A stretch of DNA of 64,000 nucleotides from Arthrobacter sp. YD4 (GCF_030410515.1 NZ_JAUHHD010000005.1:248001-312000); one strand, 5' to 3'; shown: positions 40,630-50,405, counted from the stretch's first letter. Notes: a model not told the origin generated them from the letters alone. Numbers and translations: made by a program.

Positions 40630-43359
40630 TCAGTCGTCGGCGGCGAGGCGGCGCAGGTCCTCGCGGCCCTTGATATTCAGCTTGGCGTAGCTGCGGTAGA
40701 GGTGGCCCTCCACGGTGCGGACGGAGACCTGCAGTTCGGCGGCGATCTGGCGGTCGCTCAGGCCGCGGACGGCGCGGGCGACGATGTCCCGTTCACGCCG
40801 GGTGAGCAGCGCCAGGGCACCGTCCTGGGCGTCCGGCTCCTGCCCCGGGGTGCTGGACGCGCGGTCACGGCAGCGCTGGCGCTGCGCGGTCGCTACCCGT
40901 TCCCGCAGGGTGTCCCCCGCCTCGCGGTACGCGGCGGCGGCGTCGTCGTAGGCCTGCGCCGCGAACCCCCACAGCTCGGCTTGCTCGCAGCTCTTGGCCG
41001 CCGCCAGCAGTTCCCCGGCGTCCCCGGTGCCCAGCGCCGCCGCATAGGCGCAGACCGCCGCCGGGCGCCGGCCGTCCAGGTCCGGCGCGAGTTCCCGCAG
41101 CCGGCCCGCGGCGCTCTTGTCACCGAGGGCCAGCCGCCAGGCCAGCGACTCGAACTCGAGTCCGGCGCCGTCGGGTCCCGCGGACTCCCCCAGCCGCCGC
41201 AGCTCCCCGAGGGCATCCGGGTGGTCTTCCAGTTTCGCTTTCCCGTAGACCACCGCCATCGCGGCGAGGGTGCGCAGGTACCGGGAGGCCGGCGGCCTGG
41301 CGGATTCGTAGTCCGCCAGCAGCCCCGCGGCCTTGCTCTTGGCCCCCACCTCCGCTGCGGCGGCGAAAGCCATGGCCGCGGTCAGGGCGAAGAGCTGCTG
41401 GGCGTCGGCGATCCGCAGGGCCTCCAGGCCTACCCGCAGGGTCTTCTTCGCCTCGGCGGCACGGCCCTGGTAGAGCAGCATGATCCCTGCCGCCGTGTGG
41501 ACGCCGCCGCCAAAGGCAATCAGGCTGGCCCCGTAACTGGCCGAGAAGCCGCCAAGCACTCCCTCCGCGCCGCTCCAGTTTCCCCCGTGCACCAGCGGGG
41601 TGGCCGCGCGGACGGCGAGGAAGTCGGTGAGGAAGGAGACCTCCTCATCGGCCTTCCCGGCGGCCTCGATCCCCCGGGTCGCGGCCGCGTAGGCGTCCTC
41701 GGTTTTGCCCCGGACCAGCAGTTGCTCGGCCTCCAGGGCCAGCTCGAAGGCGCGCTCCAGGTGGTTGTCCGGGAGCCCGTCACCGGTCTCCGCGGCGGGG
41801 AAGGATTCGCCGGGCTCCGCACCGCCGTCGTCCTCGCGTTCCCCCGCCAGCGCCCGCGCCAGCGCACGGAGGGAGCGGACCCGCGCGGCGGTGGCGGCCC
41901 GGATGCTCTCCGCCTCGGCCGGGCGTTCCCCGGCGAGCCGCTCGCCCGCGGCCAACAACTCCTCCGAGCGCCGGACGATCTCGGCCGGCTTGTGACCCAG
42001 GGCGGTGAGGACGGCCGCCCACAGCAGCGTGCCGGAGAGCAGGCTCGTGACGGTGCCGCCCCGGCCGAAGTCCGCCTCCAGGATGTCCCGGGCGGCGGCG
42101 TGGTTGGCGGTGTTGTAGTACGTGCGTGCCACGATTGCCCGTCCCGCCATGCGCAGGTCCGGGTCCTTGACCTGGCCGGCAGCGCGGCGGGCAAGCTCGT
42201 CCTCGAAGAGTCCGCTGGCCAGCGCGGCGGCGCGCAGCAGCTGACGGTCGCCGACCTCCATGCCGCACTCCAGCGACCAGCTCACCTGGCGGAGCAGGCC
42301 TTCGGCGCTGGCCGGTTCCCGGTCCATCAGCCGGAGCAGGCCCTGCCGGAGCTGGAGGCTGCGGGCCGGGGACACGAGGTTCCGCAGGGTGTCGCCGTAG
42401 GTGGTGTGCCAGAGCCGCAGCTCCGGTTCGGCCGCGTCGGTCACCCGGAGCAGTTCCTGTTCGACCAGTCCGGCGACGGTGTCCTCGTCCACCATGGCCT
42501 CGATGAGTTTCCGGGACACCGGCTCGGAGAGTGCCACGAGGTTCAGGGCCGTGCGCTCGTCCGCGGAGAGGCGGAGCAGCTGCCGGCGCACGACGTCGGT
42601 GAGCCGCTCGCCGTGGCTGTTCAGGGCGCGGGTGAGGAGCCAGACGCCGTTGTGCTGCTTCAGCGTGCCGTCGTTCCGGGCGTCGTCGATCAGGCAGGTC
42701 AGCAGCAGCGGGTTTCCGGCGGAAGCGTGCCAGAGCATTTCCGCGGCACTCGGCAGCACCTGCGGGCCCAGCCTCTCGGCCAGGAAGTCCTGCGTCTGTT
42801 CGAGGGTCAGGGGGCGCAGGTCGTGCCGTTCCGCGATGCCCTCGAACCACAGCTCCAGCAGCGGGGTGGGCAGTCCCGGACGGACGGCCGCGCTGACCAG
42901 CAGTTTCGCCCAACCGGCGGCCGCGAGCTCCACCAGCACCGAGGCGGTGGCCTCGTCCAGGTCATGGGCGTCGTCCACAATCAGCAGCAGCGGCTGGCCG
43001 GTGACCCGCCGCCGGGCCTCCAGGTGGCTCCAGAAGGTCCGCAGCACGGCCAGCTGCGACGTGGCTTCCTCCACCGGAAGCTCCACAATGTAGGGCGCGA
43101 GGACACCGTAGGGGACGCTGCCCAGGGCCGGGCTGCCGTGGAGGCGGACGGCGGTGACCTCGTCCCGGAGTTCGGTGGCGACGGCCTCCATAAGGGTGGA
43201 CTTGCCGATGCCGTGCTCGCCCACCAGCAACACGGCCACGTGCATGCCGCCCCGCAGGGCCTCGGCCGCGGCGCGCAGGTCCTCGGCCCGTCCGGTCAGG
43301 CCCGCGCTCCGGGTCTCCCGGGAGGCGGTGGTGGCCTTAGATGAGTCCAAGCAGATCAC
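40630..43359 (-). CDS. LAL-type LuxR family transcriptional regulator (3 of 4)
   Basis: 909 residues from ATG 43359. TTG 43350 is an alternative with a better-placed GGAG (8-nt spacer). Walker A GEHGIGKS (47-54), Walker B LLLIVDDAHDLDEA, LTLEQTQDFLAERLG as the sensor region, a TPR-like helical middle with an acidic insert (EREDDGGAEPGE), and C-terminal HTH (LTRRERDIVARAVRGLSDRQIAAELQVSVRTVEGHLYRSYAKLNIKGREDL). The start overlaps the end of the fourth regulator by 23 bp, so the two are co-translated. Downstream, 291 bp separate it from regulator 2, where the promoter of the second pair lies. Confidence 0.87.
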   Translation of the reverse strand: MICLDSSKATTASRETRSAGLTGRAEDLRAAAEALRGGMHVAVLLVGEHGIGKSTLMEAVATELRDEVTAVRLHGSPALGSVPYGVLAPYIVELPVEEATSQLAVLRTFWSHLEARRRVTGQPLLLIVDDAHDLDEATASVLVELAAAGWAKLLVSAAVRPGLPTPLLELWFEGIAERHDLRPLTLEQTQDFLAERLGPQVLPSAAEMLWHASAGNPLLLTCLIDDARNDGTLKQHNGVWLLTRALNSHGERLTDVVRRQLLRLSADERTALNLVALSEPVSRKLIEAMVDEDTVAGLVEQELLRVTDAAEPELRLWHTTYGDTLRNLVSPARSLQLRQGLLRLMDREPASAEGLLRQVSWSLECGMEVGDRQLLRAAALASGLFEDELARRAAGQVKDPDLRMAGRAIVARTYYNTANHAAARDILEADFGRGGTVTSLLSGTLLWAAVLTALGHKPAEIVRRSEELLAAGERLAGERPAEAESIRAATAARVRSLRALARALAGEREDDGGAEPGESFPAAETGDGLPDNHLERAFELALEAEQLLVRGKTEDAYAAATRGIEAAGKADEEVSFLTDFLAVRAATPLVHGGNWSGAEGVLGGFSASYGASLIAFGGGVHTAAGIMLLYQGRAAEAKKTLRVGLEALRIADAQQLFALTAAMAFAAAAEVGAKSKAAGLLADYESARPPASRYLRTLAAMAVVYGKAKLEDHPDALGELRRLGESAGPDGAGLEFESLAWRLALGDKSAAGRLRELAPDLDGRRPAAVCAYAAALGTGDAGELLAAAKSCEQAELWGFAAQAYDDAAAAYREAGDTLRERVATAQRQRCRDRASSTPGQEPDAQDGALALLTRRERDIVARAVRGLSDRQIAAELQVSVRTVEGHLYRSYAKLNIKGREDLRRLAADD

Positions 43360-46105
43360 TCCGCGAGGACACCCCGAGCTTCGTGAAGACCTGGTACAGG
43401 TGGCCTTCGACGGTGCGGACGGAGATGCCGATTTCCTGGGCGATGTCCTTGTTGGTGACGCCGTTTCCGGCCAGGGACGCGATCTGCCGTTCCCGGTCGG
43501 TCAGCAGCGGCCCCTTGTTCCTGGGTATCACCGGCAGCGACGGTACCGAGTCGGTGAGGGACTCCAGCATGCTGTGCGCCGCGGTGGCGAGGCTGGCCTG
43601 GCCGGCGCCCCGGGCGAAGTCGAACGCCAGCGCCGCGCACCGGGCCTGGACCGCGTCGAGCTCCAGCGCGGCGGCCAGGGCGGCGGCGTCGAGCATGGTT
43701 TCGGCGTCTTTTTTCCGGCTCCCGACGGCGACCACCCGGGACAGTTCGGCCAGCTGGCCCTGCCGCCGGCCGGCGATTTCCTCCATGAACAGGAAGTCCT
43801 TGACCGTGCCGTTCACGGTGGCGCCCAGCATGCTGATGCCGGCCAGCGTGTAGAGGCCGTCGCGGTCGTAGCGTTCGGCCGCGCGGACCAGCCGGTCCTT
43901 GGCGTCCGGGTCCCCCAGCCAGCGGGAGGCCATGTCCATGCAGAAGTCCGCGGAGCTGCTGACGACGAACCGGCCCGGTCCGTCGGCGGAGCGGGCCCGG
44001 TCCAGGTAGATGGTGGCCTGGACCGAGTTGCCCATCTGGGCGTAGGCGAAGGCCGCGGCGGCATAGGCCTGGCGCAGCGACTGCAGGCTGGGCCGGACCT
44101 CCAACTGGGCTATCGCAGCCAGCAGCGGGTCCAGGGCCAGGTGGCCGCGGCCGGCGTAGACATAGGCGAGGCCGACGGCGAGGTCCGTGGCGGCGCTGCC
44201 GGAGTGCAGGCCGTGCCCGGCCCGGCCGCTGGCGTCCTTGAGCATGTCGATGCTCTGGCGCCACTGCCCGGCCAGGAGCAGGACGTTGAAGGACCGCCAG
44301 GCGAAGTTTTCCCTAAGCCGCGGAACGTTGGCCCGCTCACCCAGCTGGCCGGCGATGTCCCGCATCACGGACCGGGCCTCGAGTTCCCGGCCGGTCATGC
44401 CGAGCGCCTCCATCAGAATGATGGCGGCGCGGAGCCGGAAGTCGGGGTCGACGGCATCCGCGGCGGTGTTCTCGGCGGCGTCCCTGAGGCGCTGCATCAT
44501 GGGCGCGTAGTCGCCGATGAAGGACAGGTAATTGAATTCGCACAGCTCGAGGCAGAGGCCCGCGCAGGCCAGCCCGTCGGCCTCGGTGTCGGGGCCGGAC
44601 TCCTGGAGCCGGAGCCGGGCCTGCCGGAGCAGTTCCGGGACCTTTCCGGAGCGGTCCTCGAGCCAGGCCATGCAGTCGGCCTTCGAGGCGATGAAGTTGG
44701 CGAACGCCCGCGGAGGCAGCGCCATCAGCTGGGCCTCGGAGATGTCGTCTAAGGCGGACATTGCCTGCAGCGGCAGGCCCAGCTGGAGGTAGGCGGCGGC
44801 TTTTTGCTGCTGGCCCTCGGGCCATTCGCGGTCCCGGGACCTGATGCTGCCGGCACATTTCAGCGCGAATTTGGGGTCGAAAAGCCGCACGGCCGCCTGA
44901 GCCGCTGCCAGGGCGTGGGCGGGTGCGAGTTCGGCGTTGCAGTCGAGGGTCCAGGCGGCGTAGGCCAGCAGGTCCTGGACGGTGAGCTCGCCCAGCTCCT
45001 CTTCCCGGTGACCGGGGACCTTGTCCCGCAGCTCCAGGCGGCGCTCCACGCTGAGCCAGTTCCGGACGATGTCCCCCAGGTAGCGGTCGCCGAGGGTGAC
45101 GAAGTGCCGGTCGGTGCGGTCGACAACGATCTGGCCGGCCTCCTCCATGTCCGCGATGGGGGACGGGCCGTACATCCGGGCCAGGCGGGACAGCGACATG
45201 CTCCGGGCGCAGGAGAGCACCTCGATGACCTCGCGGGCCTCCGGGGATTCGCGGGCGTAGCGTGCACGGACGATGTCCTCCAGGGCGGTGCGGCCGTCCA
45301 GGACCACTTCGTCCACCAAGGTCCACACGGAGCCGGCGAGGACCAGGTTGCCGCGCTCGATCTGTTCGGAGACCACGGCCTGCAGCAGCGTGGGGCTGCC
45401 GCCGACCAGTTCGTGCAGCTGGCTCGCCAGGGCAGTCGATACGCGGTGCCCCAGGGCTGCCTGCAGCACCTTCCGGGTCTCCAGTTCGGTCATGGCGGAG
45501 AGCCTGACCTCGGCCAGCTGACCGGAGGTGATGAGCCAGTAGAAGTCCGGCGGGAGGTCGGTGGTGCGCTGCGCGGTGGCGGCCAGGCGGGCGGTGCCGG
45601 TCTGCAGCAGGTTCAGCAGCACCCCGGTGCTCTGCTCATCCAGGGCGCCGGCGTTATCGAGCAGGATGACGCATTTGCGGCCCGCGGCGTCGTCCCGGAT
45701 TAACGAGGTGATCCCGTGCAGGATGGCCGTCGGTGAACCCAGGGAGCTTTGCGGGAGGCGGGCCAGGGTGAAGGACAGGCAGCCGTAGGGGGTGGCGGTA
45801 CCATTGCCCGGGCTGCGGAGCTGGAGGGTGTAGACGTCCGCGCCGAAGGCGGCGATGGCGCTGCGCCCGACGAGCGACTTACCCACCCCGCGGTCGCCGG
45901 TGATCACCACCCCCATGCCCTCGGGGGCGGTCAGGGCACGGACCACGCGGTCGGCGTCGGCCCCGCGTGCCAGGCCTGACCAGGAATGCCGCCCGGCGGA
46001 TGGCGCGGCCGCGCCCCGGTCGTCGCCGCTGGCTGCGCCGGCCCTGGCCGGAGCGGGAGGCACCGTCACGGAGACGTCCCCCCAATTCAGCGTATCCCTC
46101 GACAT
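43337..46105 (-). CDS. LAL-type LuxR family transcriptional regulator (4 of 4)
   Basis: 922 residues from ATG 46105 (GAGGGGG 5 nt ahead). A longer frame to 46183 has no ribosome site. Walker A GDRGVGKS (70-77). The Walker B strand CVILLDNAGALD has asparagine where the others have a second aspartate, so ATP hydrolysis may be altered. The middle is helical and TPR-like. The C-terminal HTH reads LTDRERQIASLAGNGVTNKDIAQEIGISVRTVEGHLYQVFTKLGVSSRSDLL. It is the first gene of the 4-3 pair. Upstream (46159-46173) GTA/TAC dyads recall the element of the second pair but do not fully match it. Confidence 0.87.
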   Translation of the reverse strand: MSRDTLNWGDVSVTVPPAPARAGAASGDDRGAAAPSAGRHSWSGLARGADADRVVRALTAPEGMGVVITGDRGVGKSLVGRSAIAAFGADVYTLQLRSPGNGTATPYGCLSFTLARLPQSSLGSPTAILHGITSLIRDDAAGRKCVILLDNAGALDEQSTGVLLNLLQTGTARLAATAQRTTDLPPDFYWLITSGQLAEVRLSAMTELETRKVLQAALGHRVSTALASQLHELVGGSPTLLQAVVSEQIERGNLVLAGSVWTLVDEVVLDGRTALEDIVRARYARESPEAREVIEVLSCARSMSLSRLARMYGPSPIADMEEAGQIVVDRTDRHFVTLGDRYLGDIVRNWLSVERRLELRDKVPGHREEELGELTVQDLLAYAAWTLDCNAELAPAHALAAAQAAVRLFDPKFALKCAGSIRSRDREWPEGQQQKAAAYLQLGLPLQAMSALDDISEAQLMALPPRAFANFIASKADCMAWLEDRSGKVPELLRQARLRLQESGPDTEADGLACAGLCLELCEFNYLSFIGDYAPMMQRLRDAAENTAADAVDPDFRLRAAIILMEALGMTGRELEARSVMRDIAGQLGERANVPRLRENFAWRSFNVLLLAGQWRQSIDMLKDASGRAGHGLHSGSAATDLAVGLAYVYAGRGHLALDPLLAAIAQLEVRPSLQSLRQAYAAAAFAYAQMGNSVQATIYLDRARSADGPGRFVVSSSADFCMDMASRWLGDPDAKDRLVRAAERYDRDGLYTLAGISMLGATVNGTVKDFLFMEEIAGRRQGQLAELSRVVAVGSRKKDAETMLDAAALAAALELDAVQARCAALAFDFARGAGQASLATAAHSMLESLTDSVPSLPVIPRNKGPLLTDRERQIASLAGNGVTNKDIAQEIGISVRTVEGHLYQVFTKLGVSSRSDLLGLI

Positions 46106-46283
46106 CAAGCCCCCTCTTACCGCTTGCGGACGGCTTATCCCGCGCCGTCGGCATGGAAGTAGCGTAACCCTACCCCGCGACACGGAAGTATGGCGATCAT
46201 AACGGCGCGCCGGAAGGCTCGGGAAGGAGACTAGGGCCCTTGCCAGCCGGGGGCCCCGCGGCTATGGCCGGGAGGTGCGGCGG

Positions 46284-46871
46284 TCAGGCCTTCGCGGGGT
46301 GGAACTTCTGCTGCGCGGCGAGCAGGCCCTCGCGGATGAGGTCCTCCACGGCGTCGGCGGCCGAGCCCACCAGGAAGGGCAGTTCCTTTTTCTCGGGTCC
46401 GGCGAAGTCACGGAGCACGAAGTCGGCGGTGTCCATCCGGCCCGGCGGCCGTCCCACGCCCACGCGGACCCGGAGGTAATCCTTGGTGGCGAGGGCCTTG
46501 GAGATGTCGCGCAGGCCGTTGTGGCCGCCCTCGCCGCCGCCGAGCTTGAGTTTGATGGTGTCGAAGGGGATGTCGATCTCGTCGTGGACGGCGATCACGT
46601 GGGCGGGGTCGATGTCGTAGAACTTCGTCAGCGCCGAGACCGGCCCGCCGGAGACGTTCATATACGTCAGCGGCTTGGCCAGCACAACGCGCGGGCCGCC
46701 GATGCCCAGCCGGCCCTCCAGCACCTGGGCCCGCGCCGCCTTGTGCGACTTGAAGCCCCCGCCCACCCGCGCGGCGAGGTCGTCGAGGACCATCTGGCCG
46801 ACGTTGTGCCGGTTGTGGGCGTATTCGGCGCCGGGGTTGCCGAGCCCGACGATCAGCCAGGTTTCGCTCAT
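46284..46871 (-). CDS. pth: Peptidyl-tRNA hydrolase
   Basis: 195 residues. The Pth family N-terminus [29 protein letters not shown] includes the catalytic His in RHNVG. Further conserved parts are [44 protein letters not shown] and [23 protein letters not shown]. It releases tRNA from peptidyl-tRNA that drops off the ribosome. It is downstream of rplY on the same strand, the order seen in other actinobacteria, with a hairpin between them. Confidence 0.95.
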   Translation of the reverse strand: MSETWLIVGLGNPGAEYAHNRHNVGQMVLDDLAARVGGGFKSHKAARAQVLEGRLGIGGPRVVLAKPLTYMNVSGGPVSALTKFYDIDPAHVIAVHDEIDIPFDTIKLKLGGGEGGHNGLRDISKALATKDYLRVRVGVGRPPGRMDTADFVLRDFAGPEKKELPFLVGSAADAVEDLIREGLLAAQQKFHPAKA

Positions 46872-46920
46872 GGGTGGATCCTTTCAGGGCGGCCCGCCGG
46901 GGCGGGGTGGGCACAGACGA

Positions 46921-46953
46921 CGGCGGCCGGGCCCCTGTGGGACCCGGCCGCCG
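46921..46953 (-). terminator. Hairpin between rplY and pth
   Basis: CGGCGGCCGGG (46921-46931) and CCCGGCCGCCG (46943-46953) form a perfect 11-bp stem. It lies 16 bp past the rplY stop. With no T-run it may attenuate rather than fully end transcription into pth. Confidence 0.5.
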
Positions 46954-46968
46954 GACGTTTCGCCGTAA

Positions 46969-47598
46969 TTACTCGGCGGCAGCTTCGGAGGACTCTTCCT
47001 CGGCAGCTTCCTCGCCGGCTTCCGGAGCCTCTTCGCCGGTCTCTTCTTCCTCGACCTCGAGCTCGACGGCCTCGGAGACGTTGACGACCAGGGTATCGGC
47101 GTCGGCCAGCAGGGTGGTGCCCTTCGGCAGGACCAGGTCGGAGGCGAGCACGTGCTCGCCGGCGGCGCGGCCTTCGACGCTGACCTCGACGGCGGTCGGC
47201 AGGTGGGTTGCCTCGGCCTCGAGCGGAACGGTGGTCAGTTCCAGGTTGTGGACGTTGCCCGGAGCAACTTCGCCGGTGACCGTGACGGGGACGTCAACGG
47301 AAACCTTCTCGCCCTGGCGGACCGTCAGCAGGTCGAGGTGCTCGACGATCTGCTTGACGGCGTTGCGCTGGATGTCCTTGACCAGGGCGAGGTGGGATTC
47401 GCCGTTGATGTCCAGGTTCAGCAGGGCGTTGGGGGTGCGGACGGCCAGGGTGGTGGCCTTCGACGGCAGGGTCACGTGGATCGGCTCGGCGCCGTGGCCG
47501 TAGATGACGGCGGGGATGAGGCCGGCCATGCGGGCGCGGCGGGCGAAGCCCTTGCCGAATTCGGTGCGTACTTCTGCTGCGAGCTTCTGCTCAGACAT
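46969..47598 (-). CDS. rplY: 50S ribosomal protein L25/general stress protein Ctc
   Basis: 209 residues from ATG 47598 (AGAGGAGA 5 nt upstream). The N-terminal L25 beta-barrel that binds 5S rRNA is followed by the CTC/TL5 C-terminal domain (VDVPVTVTGEVAPGNVHNLEL ... LPTAVEVSVEGRAAGEHVLASDLVLPKG). The last ~35 residues are almost wholly Glu/Ala, a common tail in actinobacterial long-form L25. A 225-bp spacer with a strong terminator separates it from prs upstream. Confidence 0.94.
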   Translation of the reverse strand: MSEQKLAAEVRTEFGKGFARRARMAGLIPAVIYGHGAEPIHVTLPSKATTLAVRTPNALLNLDINGESHLALVKDIQRNAVKQIVEHLDLLTVRQGEKVSVDVPVTVTGEVAPGNVHNLELTTVPLEAEATHLPTAVEVSVEGRAAGEHVLASDLVLPKGTTLLADADTLVVNVSEAVELEVEEEETGEEAPEAGEEAAEEESSEAAAE

Positions 47599-47752
47599 AG
47601 CGTCTCCTCTGGTGGAACGGTGGTTCAGCAAGGGCGGAGGTCTGTCAGCGACCTTCGACGCCGGGCGCGTGGCCCACTTCAGAAGGAGATTCAGACCCAG
47701 TCGATAACGGAGACCGGCTGTTGTGCCGGCGCTCTCCCTCGCCAAGGTATCG

Positions 47753-47806
47753 GGAAAAAGTCTAGCAGTGCCGGCCCCCGATGTGCTAAACGGGGCCCGG
47801 CACTGC
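47753..47806 (-). terminator. Terminator of the glmU-prs operon
   Basis: On the minus strand a stem with 10-bp outer arms GCAGTGCCGG/CCGGCACTGC (47797-47806 with 47765-47774), continued by a C/G-rich inner stem, is followed by TAGACTTTTT. It begins 18 bp after the prs stop. Confidence 0.85.
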
Positions 47807-47823
47807 CGTGGTGAAGCGGGCTG

Positions 47824-48804
47824 TCAGGCGTTGCCGTCGAACAGGCTGGTAACGGAGCCGTCGTCGAACACTTCGCGGATCGCGCGGGCGATCAACGGCG
47901 CGATCGAGAGCACGGTCAGCTGCGGGAAGTGCTTGTTGGCGGCGATCGGCAGGGTGTTGGTCACGACGACCTCGCGGGCACCGGACTCGGAGAGGCGCTT
48001 GGCTGCCGGGTCGGAGAACACGGCGTGCGTGGCGGCGATGATGACGTCCTTGGCCCCGGCGTTCTTCAGCACCTGGACGGCACCGGAGATGGTTCCACCG
48101 GTGTCGATCATGTCGTCGATCAGCACGCAGGTGCGGCCCTCGATCTGGCCGACAACGGTCTTGGAGACGGCCTGGTTCGGCACGGTCAGGTCGCGGCTCT
48201 TGTGCACGAAGGCCAGCGGGGCGCCGCCGAGGCGCTCGGCCCACTGTTCGGCGACCCGGACGCGGCCGGTGTCCGGGGAGACGACGGTGATGTTGTCGGA
48301 GCCGACCCGGGTGCGGATGTAGTCCGCCAGCAGCGGGATGGCCATCAGGTGGTCCACGGGGCCGTCGAAGAAGCCCTGGATCTGCGAGGTGTGCAGGTCC
48401 ACGCTCATGATCCGGTCGGCGCCGGCGGTCTTGTACAGGTCGGCTACCAGGCGGGCGGAGATCGGCTCGCGGCCGCGGCCCTTCTTGTCCTGGCGGGCGT
48501 ACGGGTAGAACGGGGAGACCACGGTGATGCGCTTGGCGGAGGCCCGCTTGAGCGAATCGATCATGATCAGCTGTTCCATGAGCCAGTTGTTCAGCGGGGC
48601 CGGGTGCGCCTGGATCACGAAGGCGTCGGTACCGCGGACGCTCTCGCCGGCGCGGACGTAGATCTCGCCGTTGGCGAAGTCGTAGGCGTCCAGCGGCAGC
48701 AGTTCGGTGCCCAGCTCCTTGGCGATCTCCCGTGCCAGCTCCGGGTGCGCCCGCCCGGCGGCCAGCACCAGCTTCTTCTCGCCGTGTGCCGTAATTTCGC
48801 TCAT
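47824..48804 (-). CDS. prs: Ribose-phosphate pyrophosphokinase
   Basis: 326 residues. Conserved elements: FANGEIYVRAGESVRGTDAF, the ATP/flexible-loop region PYARQDKKGRGREPISARL, the metal-binding DLHTSQIQGFF, and the PRPP-binding loop VLIDDMIDTGGTI. It makes PRPP from ribose-5-phosphate and ATP for purine, pyrimidine, His and Trp synthesis and for decaprenyl-phosphoryl-arabinose in relatives. It lies 5 bp downstream of glmU; the glmU-prs order is conserved across actinobacteria. Confidence 0.96.
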   Translation of the reverse strand: MSEITAHGEKKLVLAAGRAHPELAREIAKELGTELLPLDAYDFANGEIYVRAGESVRGTDAFVIQAHPAPLNNWLMEQLIMIDSLKRASAKRITVVSPFYPYARQDKKGRGREPISARLVADLYKTAGADRIMSVDLHTSQIQGFFDGPVDHLMAIPLLADYIRTRVGSDNITVVSPDTGRVRVAEQWAERLGGAPLAFVHKSRDLTVPNQAVSKTVVGQIEGRTCVLIDDMIDTGGTISGAVQVLKNAGAKDVIIAATHAVFSDPAAKRLSESGAREVVVTNTLPIAANKHFPQLTVLSIAPLIARAIREVFDDGSVTSLFDGNA

Positions 48805-48809
48805 GTTTG

Positions 48810-50297
48810 CTAGCCCTCTTCTGTTGGTGCCGGAGTAGTGGAGGAAGTTGTGGTGCCGGCCGCCTCGGCCAGGGTCGCCGAGATGGAGCCGGGGCGGTTC
48901 GCCGCGACCCAGCCTTCGGCATTGCGCTGCTTGGCCAGGGAGAGGGCCAGGGCGCCCGCGGGAACGTCGCTGCGGATCACGGCGCCGGCGCCGCTGTAGG
49001 CGCCGTCGCCGACCTGGACCGGGGCGACGAAGACGGTGTTCGAGCCGGTGCGGACGCCGGAGCCGATGATGGTGCGGTGCTTTTTCTCGCCGTCGTAGTT
49101 GGCGGTGATGTTGCCGCAGCCGATGTTGGTGTCCTCACCGATTTCGGCGTCGCCGGCGTAGCCCAGGTGGGAGAGCTTGGAGCCGCGGCCGATGGTGACG
49201 TTCTTGGTTTCATAGAACGCGCCGATCTTGCCGGTCTCGCCGAGGTCGGTGCCCGGGCGGAGGTAGGTGAACGGTCCCACCGAGGCGCGGGCGCCGATGC
49301 GCGAGCCGGAGCCGTGGGTGCGGATGACCTTCGCGCCCTCCCCCACCTCGACGTCGGTGAGCGTGGTATCGGGGCCGACGACGGCGTCGCGGGCGATACG
49401 GGTGGCGCCGTGCAGCTGCGTGTTCGGCAGCAGGCGGACGTCCTCGTCGAGGGTGACGGTCGCGTCGATCCAGGTGGTGGCGGGGTCGACGACGGTGACG
49501 CCGGCGCGCATCCAGGCCTCGACGGTGCGGCGGTTGTGCTCGGCGCCGAGGGCGGAGAGCTGGACGCGGTCGTTGGCGCCCTCGACCTGCCAGCGGTCCT
49601 CGGTGACGACGGCGGCGACGCGGCCGCCGGCGGCCCGGGCCAGGGCCAGGACGTCGGTGAGGTACTTCTCGCCCTGGGCGTTGTCGGTGGTGACGTGGGC
49701 CAGCGCGTCGCGGAGGACGGCGGCGTCGAAGGCGTAGATGCCGGAGTTGATCTCGCGGATGCCGCGCTCGGCCTCGGAGGCGTCCTTGTGTTCGCGGATG
49801 CCGGTGACGGTGCCGTCCTCGGCTCGGAGGATGCGGCCGTAGCCGGTGGCGTCGTCGAGCACGGCGGTCAGCACGGTGACGGCGTTGCCGCCGGCCTCGT
49901 GCGCGGCCACCAGTTCGGCGAGCAGGCCGCCGGTGAGCAGCGGGACATCGCCGTAGGTGACGACGACGGTGCCGGTCAGCGGGCCGCCGGCGTGCCGGGC
50001 GTCGAGCGCCTCGAGGGCCGCCTCGACGGCGCGGCCGGTGCCGGGGATGTGGTCCTGGTCCACGATCAGCGCCTCGGGATCCAGCGCCGCGATGTGCGCG
50101 GCCACGAGGTCACGTTCGTGCCGGACCACGAGGGCCAGCTCCTCCGGGTGCAGGGCGCGCGCGGCGTTCAGGGCGTGGCCGACCAGGGAACGGCCGCCGA
50201 TCTCGTGGAGAATCTTGGGGGTACGGGACTTCATCCGGGTACCGGCGCCTGCTGCAAGGACTATGACGGCGGCTGGGCCGGTGTTCTCGGGGCTCAC
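48810..50297 (-). CDS. glmU: Bifunctional GlmU (UDP-GlcNAc pyrophosphorylase / GlcN-1-P acetyltransferase)
   Basis: 495 residues from GTG 50297, with AAGGAGAG 8 nt ahead; a longer frame runs through the tRNA gene upstream. The N-terminal nucleotidyltransferase domain shows VLAAGAGTRMKSRTPKILHEIGG. Residues from ~260 form a left-handed beta-helix of hexapeptide repeats (ATVTLDEDVRLLPNTQL ... NVTIGRGSKLSHLGYAGDAEIGEDTNIGCGNITANYDG) with the acetyltransferase active site. It makes UDP-N-acetylglucosamine for peptidoglycan. The tail is Ser/Thr/Ala/Pro-rich. It is the first gene of glmU-prs and lies about 110 bp downstream of a tRNA-Gln gene on the same strand. Confidence 0.95.
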   Translation of the reverse strand: MSPENTGPAAVIVLAAGAGTRMKSRTPKILHEIGGRSLVGHALNAARALHPEELALVVRHERDLVAAHIAALDPEALIVDQDHIPGTGRAVEAALEALDARHAGGPLTGTVVVTYGDVPLLTGGLLAELVAAHEAGGNAVTVLTAVLDDATGYGRILRAEDGTVTGIREHKDASEAERGIREINSGIYAFDAAVLRDALAHVTTDNAQGEKYLTDVLALARAAGGRVAAVVTEDRWQVEGANDRVQLSALGAEHNRRTVEAWMRAGVTVVDPATTWIDATVTLDEDVRLLPNTQLHGATRIARDAVVGPDTTLTDVEVGEGAKVIRTHGSGSRIGARASVGPFTYLRPGTDLGETGKIGAFYETKNVTIGRGSKLSHLGYAGDAEIGEDTNIGCGNITANYDGEKKHRTIIGSGVRTGSNTVFVAPVQVGDGAYSGAGAVIRSDVPAGALALSLAKQRNAEGWVAANRPGSISATLAEAAGTTTSSTTPAPTEEG

Positions 50298-50405
50298 GTA
50301 CGGGCTCTCCTTGCTCAGCGGCCCGACTCGTGGCCGCTGCTCGGTGGATCTCGGCATCCTGTCCATCCTACTGGAATCCACAGGGCCCCCACCCGCTGCC
50401 GCAGT

